From contig CAZCMD010000006.1 in NCBI GenBank assembly GCA_964499695.1, positions 3,356 through 67,355 of the forward strand: a stretch of DNA of 64,000 nt, written 5' to 3'. The notes beneath the pieces were generated by a model, which saw only the letters and a program-made list of their open reading frames with translations, was not told where the DNA came from and did not search any database. This DNA comes from JAAZBV01 sp964499695 (lineage in GTDB: Bacteria > Desulfobacterota > DSM-4660 > Desulfatiglandales > HGW-15). Position 1 is the first letter of the stretch. Each line of letters begins with the position of its first letter. Below, piece by piece: positions 47,222 to 56,611 of this stretch. The position numbers were made by a program, and so were the translations under genes.

Positions 47222-47776
47222 ATGGAAAAAAAGGGTCTGGCAAGGAGTCTCAGAGATATATCCCGTACCTTTATTACAGAAGAAGATGAGTCACCGCCTG
47301 ATGATCCATCCCTTATTTTTTCAACTAATCCTGTCCGTGAAGACCGGTGTTCAGCATGCATTAATGTAATAGTAGAACCCGATGGCCCGCTAAAGTGCAG
47401 GATATTTTCCTCTAAAAACGAAAAATATGGTGTGATATTTTTAAAGTCGATCATGCCGGGATATGCTAAATACTGCCGATACTTTGAACCACTGGCTGTA
47501 CAGGAAGCCAAAAATAAGGGGGATATTGAAAAACCTGAAAGTGATGCCAGTCAGGAAAACATCGAATTTGAACAGACAATTACCAGCCAGAAAAATATCT
47601 CACTTAAGGATGACACAAACCTCCAGAACAATTTTAAAAAGATGCTTTCAAAACACCTTGAGCAGGGATATGAGATCGTTCGCATAGAGCTGGAAAAGAA
47701 AGATGAACGCAAAGAGACTGCATGTCTGACAAAAACATATGAAAAGGTGACTGTCTCAAGGAAAGAAACCCTTTAA
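47222..47776 (+). CDS. Small protein downstream of ParA with a three-Cys cluster, unknown
   Basis: 184 residues. The N-terminus (LARSLRDISRTF) is amphipathic and basic, as in many ParA-interacting peptides; the middle has CSACINV...LKC...YCRYF, four cysteines that could hold a metal; the C-terminal third is charged and helical. AGGAGG precedes ATG47222, 38 bases after parA, so they are one operon. I do not recognise the family. Confidence 0.65.
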   Translation: MEKKGLARSLRDISRTFITEEDESPPDDPSLIFSTNPVREDRCSACINVIVEPDGPLKCRIFSSKNEKYGVIFLKSIMPGYAKYCRYFEPLAVQEAKNKGDIEKPESDASQENIEFEQTITSQKNISLKDDTNLQNNFKKMLSKHLEQGYEIVRIELEKKDERKETACLTKTYEKVTVSRKETL

Positions 47777-48393
47777 ATTCAAGATTCAAAATTGATTTCT
47801 GGCAGGCTGTCGCCTTTCCACCCTCCTCATCAGCAGCTACTGCGGTCGTAAACACCCTCAATAAAGGTATTGTGGTCAGGAGCCTTTAATCTCCTCTTAA
47901 AGCTGCACCCCGTAACAGAATATTCCGCTTCCAATAACAGGAAGGGATGACGCATTCCCCTGTGGAAGCGGGAAGAAATATAAAAAAAGCTGTGGGTAAT
48001 TAAGACGTTTTTTTCTCGATATCCACCCCTTTACCAAAACGACAAAATAATGGTCATAATGTCAAAAAATAAACTTACATATTAACCTTACATCGTGCCC
48101 CGCAAATGTGATTACCTTAGAGAGGGAGAAATAATCATAAAAAAGAATAAAATTACAATATTTCAGATAAAAAAAGGTTATTTTATAAAATATCATTATT
48201 ACCAGAAGGATAGAATAAAGAGGTCATATCAGTATCAGGCACAAAATTTGCGAGATAATGTGGCAAAGCCTAATTTTTGGCAGATTTAAATAAGATGAGT
48301 AGATTATTTAATTACTCTTTTTTTCCCTATGACTGGAAAAGCTCGATATTAAGGTTCTAATAAAAGGTTCTTAATAATAAGCAGGAGGACAAG
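47777..48393. other. 617-base intergenic region
   Basis: Starts with a three-unit heptamer array (ATTCAAG, ATTCAAA, ATTGATT at 47777-47797), holds the long hairpin at 47923-47974, and then an AT-rich stretch. A 64-codon forward frame at 48095-48289 is Lys/Tyr-rich without a ribosome site and is probably not a gene. From 48340 the leader of the next gene has two copies of AGGTTCT and the Shine-Dalgarno AGGAGG. Confidence 0.6.
47923..47974. other. Long two-part hairpin
   Basis: Outer arms TTCCGCTTCCA (47923-47933) and TGGAAGCGGGAA (47963-47974) with one bulge, inner arms ACAGGAAGGGA and TTCCCCTGT around a small loop. There is no T-run, so it is not a classic terminator. It may be an RNA structure or an intergenic palindrome. 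Confidence 0.4.
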
Positions 48394-48810
48394 ATGAAAA
48401 TTAAAATAATCCTTTTTATCATGTTGTTGGGCATCATCCCCACACTTTGTCTGGCGGGTGATGTCGTTGTTATTATAAACCCTTCAGTATCTGAATCTGC
48501 TCTAACCATGCAGGATGTAGGTAATATCTATCTCGGGAAAAAGACCTCATGGAGTGACGGCAACAGTATCAAGTTTGTTGTTCTGAAAGGGGCAACCCAT
48601 ACCGCATTTTTGGAGAACTGTGTTGGCAAAACAGAGAGTCAATTCGAGACTTTCTGGAAAAAGCAGGTGTTTACCGGTAAAGGCACGCCACCCAAGGAGC
48701 TTGATTCTGATCAGGCCATGGTTGAATATGTGGCCCAGAACCCCGGCACAATCGGTTATGTCTCTGCCGGAACGGATGTATCAAAAGTAAAAACTGTTAC
48801 CATAAAATAG
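48394..48810 (+). CDS. Secreted single-lobe phosphate-binding-like protein
   Basis: 138 residues with a signal peptide (about 1-22, LCLAG). VVIINPSVSESALTMQDVGNIYLGKKTSWSDG and AQNPGTIGYVS are typical of PstS-like PBP domains, but the protein has only about one lobe, less than half the length of PstS. Such short proteins often sit next to a porin and a chemoreceptor, as here. It may present a ligand to them rather than feed an ABC transporter; no permease or ATPase is nearby. Confidence 0.75.
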   Translation: MKIKIILFIMLLGIIPTLCLAGDVVVIINPSVSESALTMQDVGNIYLGKKTSWSDGNSIKFVVLKGATHTAFLENCVGKTESQFETFWKKQVFTGKGTPPKELDSDQAMVEYVAQNPGTIGYVSAGTDVSKVKTVTIK

Positions 48811-48824
48811 CGGAGGCTAATATC

Positions 48825-50012
48825 ATGAAAAGATACATAATCACAATACTGATCTTAACAACAGTCGTTACCTGGGCCTTTTCTGCAATTGCCTATGAAG
48901 TGGAAGGCGTTGATATACACGGATTTATCTCCCAGGGTTTTCTCAGAAGCAATGATTACAACTATCTGTCCAATAAAAGCAAAGATGGCAGCCTTGAATA
49001 CAACGAAATGGGCATTAATTTCAGCAGGCAGTTGAATGATAAACTACGCATCGGCGTGCAACTTTTTTCAAGGGATATAGGCAACGCAGCAAATAATAAA
49101 ATTACTTTGGATTGGGCCTATGCCGATTATCGTTATAAGGATTGGCTTGGCCTGCGGGTCGGCAAGATAAAACTCCCCATGGGCCTGCATAATGAAACCA
49201 GGGACATGGACATGCTACGCACTCCAATAGTTCTGCCTCAGGGGATTTATATGGATATTGTCCGGGATAACCTGATAGCCACAAGCGGGGCAGGCATTTA
49301 CGGACATTATGAATTTAGCGGTTTCGGTGATATTAATTATCAGTTGATCATCGGTGTCCTGCCCACGGATTCGGAAGGCGGCGTTGTAAAATACCTCAAT
49401 GATGCTTCCCAAAGCAGTTTCAATGGTGTAATCAATGGTGACCTTGGTGCTGACACATCATTCGCCGGTGCCCTTTGGTGGGAAACTCCACTGGAAGGGC
49501 TCAGGGCAGGGTATTCCTATTTCCACTCGCCTTCAGACGGGCCCCTTCTAATTGCAGGTGTCATACAAACGACATGGGAGATGGTAAATGTCTATCACAT
49601 ACTATCAGCTGAATACACATGGGACAAGCTGGTCCTTGCAGCTGAATATATGGAGAGGGCTACTGAGAGCCATATAATACCAGTAGGTGTCAGGCGAAAA
49701 ACAACCTCCCAGAGTTACTATGTGTCTGCCTCATACGCATTTAACGACTTGTTTACTTTAGGAGCCTACTACTCGATATTGTATTTTAATAAAGATGACA
49801 AGGATGGTAATACCTTGCCGGTTAAACACAAGGCATGGGAAAAGGATCTGGCCCTGACACTTCGTTTTGATATAAACAGTTACTGGGTATTTAAAATTGA
49901 AGGACACGTAGTCGACGGCATCGCCAATGTATTAACAGTCGATAACCCCGATAATGATTTCACGGAGCCGGACTTTATCTATGGCGCTGCAAAAATGTCC
50001 TTCAATTTTTAA
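48825..50012 (+). CDS. Outer-membrane porin-like beta-barrel
   Basis: 395 residues: signal peptide (about 1-24), mature start YEVEGVDIHGFISQGF, alternating aromatic strands (GVQLFSRDIG, RYKDWLGLRVGKIKLPMG) and a C-terminal Phe (KMSFNF), all barrel features. RVGKIKLPMGLHNETRD resembles the region before loop 3 of phosphate-selective or alginate-type porins. It follows the phosphate-binding-like gene by 14 bases, so the two are one operon. Confidence 0.78.
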   Translation: MKRYIITILILTTVVTWAFSAIAYEVEGVDIHGFISQGFLRSNDYNYLSNKSKDGSLEYNEMGINFSRQLNDKLRIGVQLFSRDIGNAANNKITLDWAYADYRYKDWLGLRVGKIKLPMGLHNETRDMDMLRTPIVLPQGIYMDIVRDNLIATSGAGIYGHYEFSGFGDINYQLIIGVLPTDSEGGVVKYLNDASQSSFNGVINGDLGADTSFAGALWWETPLEGLRAGYSYFHSPSDGPLLIAGVIQTTWEMVNVYHILSAEYTWDKLVLAAEYMERATESHIIPVGVRRKTTSQSYYVSASYAFNDLFTLGAYYSILYFNKDDKDGNTLPVKHKAWEKDLALTLRFDINSYWVFKIEGHVVDGIANVLTVDNPDNDFTEPDFIYGAAKMSFNF

Positions 50013-50171
50013 TTTGAAAAGGGAATATCCCTGATGGACTTTTCTAATAATTTGTTGAAGGAGACGTAAAAACAGGTCAGGGCTGACGTATCGGGATTGA
50101 TGAGGCACATTACCGGCGACCCCGGCGTTGCCTTGACCGTTAAACCAAGCTCCTCCGATGGAGAAAAGAAT

Positions 50172-51836
50172 ATGCGTATCTCTTTTACTGTAGGGACGAA
50201 AATATGGGTCAGCCTCGGTATCCTCATTCTGGGATACTTTGCCACCATGCTTGTAGGCTTTATTCTGGGCCAGAAGAATGAGTCTAATCTTTTTTCAGCC
50301 TCCGATTCATTGTTTCCCGCCTCGATGAGCAGCCAGATTGCAATCTCTGCCTTTAGAGAAGAGATAAAACTATACAATGATGCTGTGATGCTTGGTGACA
50401 GTGATTTAATTCAAAACGCCCGAGATAAAAGCACGGAACTGGAAACCGCACTGTCATCCATTTCCGGTTATGTTGGTATTGATTCCGAACGAAAGCAAGA
50501 GGTTGAGAAGATTATTAAACAGTACAAATCCTTTCACACATCGGCCCAGGATGTATACCGTCGAATGGCTGATGGTAATAGTGATAACAGTGTCACAGAG
50601 GCGGCTATCCAACTGGGGAAGAAGACCCCGCTTATTGAAAAGGATCTCAATGATCTGGCGGGCAAAACCGCCCAGGATATGAAAAATGCCCTGCAGGAGA
50701 TCAGCAACAGCACCAGGCAAATTCGTTATACCAATCTGATTGTTTTTCTGGGGGTTGTTCTTTTTGCATCTGTATTTATCTCCATTATCATTAGACGGTT
50801 TATCAGTAAACCTATTAAAGACACGGTTTTGATGATCAGGGATATGGCCGAAGGCGGTGGTGATCTGACGCGAAGGCTTCAAATTCAGTCTAATGATGAA
50901 ATCGGCGACCTGGTTAGATGGTTTAATCTTTTTCTTGAAAAATTGCAGACCATGATCAGGAATATTGTCGGGAACTCTGAAAAGCTTAATCGGGCATCTT
51001 CCGAACTGTCAGATCTTTCCGGCCAGATGTCTGAAGGGGCGGATCAGATGTCCGCAAAAACAAATTCTGTTGCCTCCGCAAGCGAAGAAATGAGTTCAAA
51101 CATGGATTCTGTGGCTGCTGCAATGGAACAGTCGTCTACGAATATGAACATAATTGCCACTTCCACAGAGGAGATGACCTCGACAATCAATGAAATTGCA
51201 CAGAATTCGGAAAAGGCACGCACTATTACGGGTGAATCGGTAAAGAAGGCACAGGGTGTTTCCGTTCAGGTCGATGAACTCGGTAATACAGTACAGAAGA
51301 TTGGAAAGATCACAGAGGTAATTTCAGAAATATCGGAGCAGACAAACCTTCTTGCTCTTAATGCCACCATTGAAGCAGCAAGGGCGGGAGAAGCGGGTAA
51401 AGGGTTTGCCGTGGTCGCTAATGAGATAAAAGAACTGGCCAGGCAGACAGCAGAGGCGACACAGCAGATAAGAGGGCAGATAGAGGGAATCCAAAAGTCG
51501 GCGGCAGGAACAGTCTCTGAGATAGGAGATATCCTGAAAATTATAAATGATGTTAATGATATTGTAACCACAATTGCTACGGCGGTTGAAGAGCAGTCGG
51601 TAACGACAAACGAGATAGCCGGAAATGTAGCACAGGCATCAGATGGTATTCGCGAAGTGAATAGCAAGATTTCAGAGAGCAGCACTGTTTCAAAAGATAT
51701 TGCCAGAGAGGTGACTGAGGTTAATCAGTCCTCAACGGAGATGACCAATGGCAGTGCACAGGTTAACCTGAGTGCAGGAGAATTGAAAAACCTGGCTGAA
51801 CAGCTTAATGAAATGGTGAATAAATTCAGGGTATAA
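50172..51836 (+). CDS. Methyl-accepting chemotaxis protein
   Basis: 554 residues from ATG50172 (GGAG 8 bases upstream; the ATG at 50097 has no site). TM1 about 8-32, a periplasmic four-helix sensor, TM2 about 192-215, HAMP to about 268 and a signalling domain with the hairpin-tip EISEQTNLLALNATIEAARAGEAGKGFAVVANEIKELA. Its position behind the binding-protein and porin genes suggests that it reads the ligand handled by them. No che genes are in the window. Confidence 0.92.
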   Translation: MRISFTVGTKIWVSLGILILGYFATMLVGFILGQKNESNLFSASDSLFPASMSSQIAISAFREEIKLYNDAVMLGDSDLIQNARDKSTELETALSSISGYVGIDSERKQEVEKIIKQYKSFHTSAQDVYRRMADGNSDNSVTEAAIQLGKKTPLIEKDLNDLAGKTAQDMKNALQEISNSTRQIRYTNLIVFLGVVLFASVFISIIIRRFISKPIKDTVLMIRDMAEGGGDLTRRLQIQSNDEIGDLVRWFNLFLEKLQTMIRNIVGNSEKLNRASSELSDLSGQMSEGADQMSAKTNSVASASEEMSSNMDSVAAAMEQSSTNMNIIATSTEEMTSTINEIAQNSEKARTITGESVKKAQGVSVQVDELGNTVQKIGKITEVISEISEQTNLLALNATIEAARAGEAGKGFAVVANEIKELARQTAEATQQIRGQIEGIQKSAAGTVSEIGDILKIINDVNDIVTTIATAVEEQSVTTNEIAGNVAQASDGIREVNSKISESSTVSKDIAREVTEVNQSSTEMTNGSAQVNLSAGELKNLAEQLNEMVNKFRV

Positions 51837-51971
51837 AAGACTCACTAAAATGTTTCAACACAGAATCACAGAGGACTCAGGGTATTAAAAAAGGCGCCCT
51901 TTAATACAGGGTAAGTCAGTAAGAAATTATTTCTTGAATAACCTTAAAGAGGATTTCACACTATATTGCCT

Positions 51972-54191
51972 ATGAAACCTACCTACGAAGCCCTTAAAAA
52001 ACGTATAGAAGAACTGGAGGAAGCGGAATCCAGACAGAAAAATACCAAGGAGATACTGGAGAAACAGATCATCTCTCTGACTGCGCCTCAGTATGACACA
52101 AATGAAATCGTCTTTGAAGATCTGTTTAATCTGGACGATATTCAGCAGCTCCAGGACGAATTTGCCTGTGCCACGGGAGTGGCAACGCTTATCACTGATT
52201 TAAATGGAAGGCCCATTACCAAACAGGGCAATTTCAGCAGGTTTTGCTGTGATATCGTTCGCAGGACGGAGAAGGGGAATGCCTTATGCAGGAAATCCGA
52301 GGCGGAGCTTGTTAAAAGGTGCCCTCAGGGACTGTTGATGCAGACATGTTTAAGCGCCGGTCTATGGTGCGCCGTTGCGTCAATAATGGTCGGAGGTAAA
52401 CACATCGCAAACTGGCTTATAGGACAGGTGCGTGATCAGGATCAGTCTGAAGAGAAAATGAGGGAATATGCCCGTAAAATCGAAGTGGATGAAGGCGATT
52501 TTATAGCGGCATTTAATGAAGTGCCTTCCATGTCCCCCGAACAATTCAGGCGTATCGCAAAGATGCTCCGCGCCCTTGCATATCAACTGTCAAGCTCCGC
52601 ATATCAGACCATGCAGCAGGCACGCTTCATCGCGGAACTGGAAAAAGCTAAAAAGGATCTGAATGAGAGGGAGGCGCAACTACGGTCGTTAATCAATACA
52701 ATCCCGGATATGTTATGGCTCAAAGACCCTGATGGTTTCTATCTGTTTTGTAATTTAAAATTTGCAAAACAGCTGGGTATAAAAGAAAAAGATATCATCG
52801 GTAAAACAGACTACAATTTTTTTGACAAGGAGCTATCGGATTCTTTCAGGCAAGATGATAAAGAGGCAATTGCCAAAGGAATGCCCATAACAAATGAAGA
52901 AGAGGCGACTTTTAAAAGTGTCGGCCATCATGAAATCCTTGAAACTGTGAAGACGCCGATATACGGAACCGATGGCCAGCTCAGGGGGGTATTGGGTATT
53001 GCACGTGATATAACAGGACGCAAGAACGCCGAAAAGGAAAAGGCTGTTATAGAGGAACAATACCGCCAGGCACAGAAGGTTGAGGCGATCGGCCGATTGG
53101 CAGGAGGTGTGGCGCATGACCTGAATAATCTACTTACTCCTATAATCGGCTATGGCGAACTTTTATTTGACAGCCTTGACCTGAACGATTCCGGGAAAAA
53201 AAAGATAGAACATATCCTACAGGCAGGTTTAAAGGCGAAGGATCTGGTACATCAGCTTCTGGCATTCAGCCGAAAGCAGACACTGGAATACAGGCCTGTG
53301 GATATGAATAAAGCGGTTGCCGGTTTTGAAACACTTCTTAAACGAACAATTAGGGAGGATATCGAGATCAGGATCATCCTTTCGCCTGATATACCGACAA
53401 TCATGGCGGATATCGGTCAGATACAGCAGGTGATAATGAACCTCGCAGTCAACGCCAGTGACGCCATGCCTGATGGTGGCATGATGTCTATTGAGACCTC
53501 GACTACAACATTGGATGAAGATTATGCAAAGGTTCATCAAAGCGCTGAGCCCGGGGAATATGTAGTGCTGGCAATCAGCGATACAGGGTGCGGCATGGAT
53601 AATAACGTCCTCAAACATCTGTTCGAACCCTTCTTTTCCACAAAAGGCGAACAGGGTACAGGTCTGGGGCTTGCCACAATCTATGGAATCGTTAAACAGC
53701 ACAAAGGCAATATCTGGGTCTATAGCGAACCTGGAAAGGGGACAACATTCAAGGTATATCTTCCCGTCGCATCGGGTGAATCCAGCTCCGAAACTGCAAG
53801 TGAGGGGACATCCACTGATCTGGGAGGTTCAGAAACCATACTCCTTGTGGAAGACGATGAACTGGTAAGAAACATCAGTCATGCCATGCTGTTAAAATTC
53901 GGTTATACGGTAATTGTTGCGGAAGATAGTGAGATGGCCCTGGAGTTAGTAAAATCCCATAAAGGTCCATTGCACCTTTTGTTGACCGATGTGATCATGC
54001 CCAGGATGAACGGCAAAGAGCTGTATGAAAAGGCAGTCAGGGAAAAACCGGGGCTCAAGGTGCTGTTTATGTCAGGATACACAGATGATCTTATAGTTCA
54101 CCAGGGTGTGTTAAAAGAAGGTGTGAAATTGATCCAGAAACCCTTTACCCTGAACAGCCTGGGTAAAAAAGTCAGAGAAGTCCTGGGCTGA
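51972..54191 (+). CDS. PocR-PAS hybrid histidine kinase with receiver
   Basis: 739 residues, soluble: coiled coil (1-30), PocR sensor domain (about 50-205; DEFACATGVATLITDLNG, NFSRFCCDIVR, CLSAGLWCAVASI), a second coiled coil, PAS domain (about 233-350), HisKA with His382 in GGVAHDLNNLLTP, ATPase domain with DTGCGMD and GTGLGLAT, and a receiver with Asp673 in LLTDVIMP. PocR domains sense small hydrocarbon-type ligands such as diols. ATG51972 is preferred to the TTG two codons earlier, because MKPTYEALKKRI is the usual start of such proteins. Confidence 0.9.
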   Translation: MKPTYEALKKRIEELEEAESRQKNTKEILEKQIISLTAPQYDTNEIVFEDLFNLDDIQQLQDEFACATGVATLITDLNGRPITKQGNFSRFCCDIVRRTEKGNALCRKSEAELVKRCPQGLLMQTCLSAGLWCAVASIMVGGKHIANWLIGQVRDQDQSEEKMREYARKIEVDEGDFIAAFNEVPSMSPEQFRRIAKMLRALAYQLSSSAYQTMQQARFIAELEKAKKDLNEREAQLRSLINTIPDMLWLKDPDGFYLFCNLKFAKQLGIKEKDIIGKTDYNFFDKELSDSFRQDDKEAIAKGMPITNEEEATFKSVGHHEILETVKTPIYGTDGQLRGVLGIARDITGRKNAEKEKAVIEEQYRQAQKVEAIGRLAGGVAHDLNNLLTPIIGYGELLFDSLDLNDSGKKKIEHILQAGLKAKDLVHQLLAFSRKQTLEYRPVDMNKAVAGFETLLKRTIREDIEIRIILSPDIPTIMADIGQIQQVIMNLAVNASDAMPDGGMMSIETSTTTLDEDYAKVHQSAEPGEYVVLAISDTGCGMDNNVLKHLFEPFFSTKGEQGTGLGLATIYGIVKQHKGNIWVYSEPGKGTTFKVYLPVASGESSSETASEGTSTDLGGSETILLVEDDELVRNISHAMLLKFGYTVIVAEDSEMALELVKSHKGPLHLLLTDVIMPRMNGKELYEKAVREKPGLKVLFMSGYTDDLIVHQGVLKEGVKLIQKPFTLNSLGKKVREVLG

Positions 54192-54619
54192 GCAGATAAA
54201 GCTGCTTACCTCCATCTGTGTGATTGGAAGTTCAGATCCTCCTATAACTCTTGATCGCTTTGCTCCTACTGATAATTGTTCATTGAAGATTGATCATTGT
54301 AAAACCCCTTGATTTTTTCAATTGTTAGCTGTAAACCCATTCCATTGCATCAAATCAATCAAAGAAATATGCCAATTGATTAAACACCTCTTCACGGAGG
54401 TATGAGATATTAAAAAACAATAATTATGGCCAAAGTATTCAGGGCATGAGTGTTTTCTATTTGGGGGTCAGTTAATTAATCAGATGTAAATCTCGTTGTA
54501 ATTTCAGTTGGTTAAAAGCAACTTAACAATAAAAGAGCTCGACGATTTGTTCTATGTAGTGCTGAGGAAGACTTTATCGTTAAAAAATATCATCAATAAC
54601 TCAATGTGGAGATTGAAGG
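54192..54619. other. Boundary spacer before the OLD/YhaO/YhaN island
   Basis: 428 bases. Contains a four-unit heptamer array, ATTGTTC-ATTGAAG-ATTGATC-ATTGTAA, at 54275-54302. No gene, tRNA or clear direct repeat that could mark an integration site. From about 54400 the sequence becomes more AT-rich, as in the island. Confidence 0.55.
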
Positions 54620-56482
54620 ATGCGGTTATGTAAAGTAAGGCTGCGTAATTTCAGGTGCTACAAAAAAGAGACTGCTTTTGATATAGATGCATTAACCGTT
54701 TTTGTTGGCAAGAATGATGTAGGGAAATCTACTATTTTTGATGCACTGAATATTTTCTTTGAAGAGGGAAAACTTGACTCAGATGATGTATCTATAAATG
54801 GTGACAAGAAAGATGTCCACATAATCTGTGAATTCGACGATTTCCCTGAAGAGCTGATCCTCGATGTGGATTATCCTACTAGCTTAGAGAAGGAGTATAT
54901 GCTTAATGGAGATGGTAGGTTAGAGATTCATAGATCGTATGATGGTTCTCTTGCTACACCGAAGATTAAGAATACATTTGCAGTTGCTATGCATCCGACA
55001 GCTAAAGGATACGATGACCTTTTATTGTTGAAGAATAAGGAACTGAAAGATCGCGCGAAAGCTAATGGTTCCGAACTTGAAGGTATAGATCTAAAAATAA
55101 ATTCTCAGCTTAGGCAGGCAATCTGGAAAGCCGCACCTGATTTAAACTTTCAGCTTGTCGAAATACCGCTTGATACTGAGACAGCAAAAAAAGTTTGGGA
55201 TCAATTGAAAAAATATATGCCGAGCTATGCATTGTTCAAATCTGACAGGCAAAGCACTGATCAGGATGTCGAGGCACAAGATCCTATGAAAGCAGCCATA
55301 AAAGAAGCGCTAAAAGCTCAGGAAGCAGACCTAGAAGTCATCGAGGAGAAAGTAAAGGAACAGGTTAAGTTATTAGCTGAAAAAACAGTTTCAAAATTGC
55401 AGGAGATGAGTCCTGAGCTAGCAAGGCAGCTTACACCCAGGTTCTCAAAGCCGACTTGGTCTAGTGTATTCAAGGTGACTCTGACCGGTGATGAAGAGGT
55501 CCCGATAAATAAGAGAGGTAGTGGGATTCGAAGGTTGATCCTATTGAATTTTTTTAGAGCCAAAGCTGAACAGGCTGCAGTAGAAAAAGGCGCTCCGAAT
55601 GTGATTTATGCAGTTGAAGAGCCTGAAACCAGTCAGCACCCAAATAATCAGAAAATGTTGATGAAAGCTTTCCATGAGCTTTCAGCTAATCCTGAATGCC
55701 AGGTACTATTGACAACTCATAATCCCACTCTTGCACGGACTGTTCCTTTGGAATGCCTAAGATATATTTGTTATGGAGATAATGAATGCAGAGATATCTT
55801 CTGTGGGTCTGATGAGGTATGGGATTTGATAGCTAAAGATTTGGGAGTGCTTCCTGATCATGATGTAAAACTCTTTATTGGTGTTGAAGGAATTAATGAT
55901 ATAAATTTCCTGAAAGGCATCTCAAAGGTACTCAATGAATATGGAAAACCCGTTCCGGATCTAGCTGCTCTAGAGGACTCTGGTCAGGTTATTTTTATTC
56001 CATGTGGAGGCTCTAATCTTGCGCTTTGGGTTTCACGTTTTGCTAAATTAAACAAGCCTGAGTTTCATCTTTTTGATCGAGATGTAAAACCTCCAGGAGT
56101 ATCTAAATATCAGGCTGCTGTTGATTCGATAAATAATCGACCAGGTTGTAAGGGCTTCTTAACAAAAAAATTAGAAATGGAGAATTATCTGCACCCGGAT
56201 GCAATATCAAAGGTTCGCCCTCAAGTGAGGGTTTCTTATGGTGACTTTGATGATGTTCCAGCATTAGTCGCAAAGGCGATACATGAATCTTCAGCTTCTG
56301 AGATAGCATGGGAGGATGTTTCAGAAAAAAAATTGAACGAAAAATTTAGAAAAGCAAAACTTTGGCTTAATAGTGAGGCGACCTTAGCAATGACACCCGA
56401 TATGCTGGCTGATAGAGATCCTGATGGTGAAGTGCTTGACTGGTTCAATAATATTTCGAGTTTGATATCTTCAGTAGTTTAG
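54620..56482 (+). CDS. OLD-family ATPase-TOPRIM nuclease
   Basis: 620 residues in two parts. ATPase (about 1-390): LRNFRCYKKETAF, Walker A GKNDVGKST (30-38), a coiled-coil insertion (about 240-290), RGSGIRRLILLNFF signature, AVEEPETSQHP Walker B and TTHNP His switch. TOPRIM (about 415-560): FIGVEGINDINFL with Glu423 and Asp427, LFDRDV with Asp486 and Asp488, and MENYLHP. This is the plan of P2 Old and GajA; with no UvrD helicase (gajB) next to it, it fits class 1 OLD. Likely cuts or nicks DNA under nucleotide control. Codon use (frequent CGA/CGT, AT-rich) differs from the flanking genes. GGAG lies near ATG54620. Confidence 0.85.
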   Translation: MRLCKVRLRNFRCYKKETAFDIDALTVFVGKNDVGKSTIFDALNIFFEEGKLDSDDVSINGDKKDVHIICEFDDFPEELILDVDYPTSLEKEYMLNGDGRLEIHRSYDGSLATPKIKNTFAVAMHPTAKGYDDLLLLKNKELKDRAKANGSELEGIDLKINSQLRQAIWKAAPDLNFQLVEIPLDTETAKKVWDQLKKYMPSYALFKSDRQSTDQDVEAQDPMKAAIKEALKAQEADLEVIEEKVKEQVKLLAEKTVSKLQEMSPELARQLTPRFSKPTWSSVFKVTLTGDEEVPINKRGSGIRRLILLNFFRAKAEQAAVEKGAPNVIYAVEEPETSQHPNNQKMLMKAFHELSANPECQVLLTTHNPTLARTVPLECLRYICYGDNECRDIFCGSDEVWDLIAKDLGVLPDHDVKLFIGVEGINDINFLKGISKVLNEYGKPVPDLAALEDSGQVIFIPCGGSNLALWVSRFAKLNKPEFHLFDRDVKPPGVSKYQAAVDSINNRPGCKGFLTKKLEMENYLHPDAISKVRPQVRVSYGDFDDVPALVAKAIHESSASEIAWEDVSEKKLNEKFRKAKLWLNSEATLAMTPDMLADRDPDGEVLDWFNNISSLISSVV

Positions 56483-56611
56483 GTGATTGTTATGGAGTTT
56501 CAGTGGCTTGTTCAGAGTTAAGGCCCATTGTTCATAAGCGTGCTTGGGGTGGCTAGGATCATGTCACCCAGGACCTGTAGCATTAGCTTTCTTTTATAGT
56601 AAGAGGTGTAA

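Noticed and set aside
48095..48289. 64-codon forward frame rich in Lys, Ile and Tyr
   Set aside because: No Shine-Dalgarno, composition follows the AT-rich spacer, no family resemblance.
54620..56482. Gabija system
   Set aside because: The OLD-TOPRIM protein resembles GajA, but no UvrD-like GajB helicase gene is next to it.
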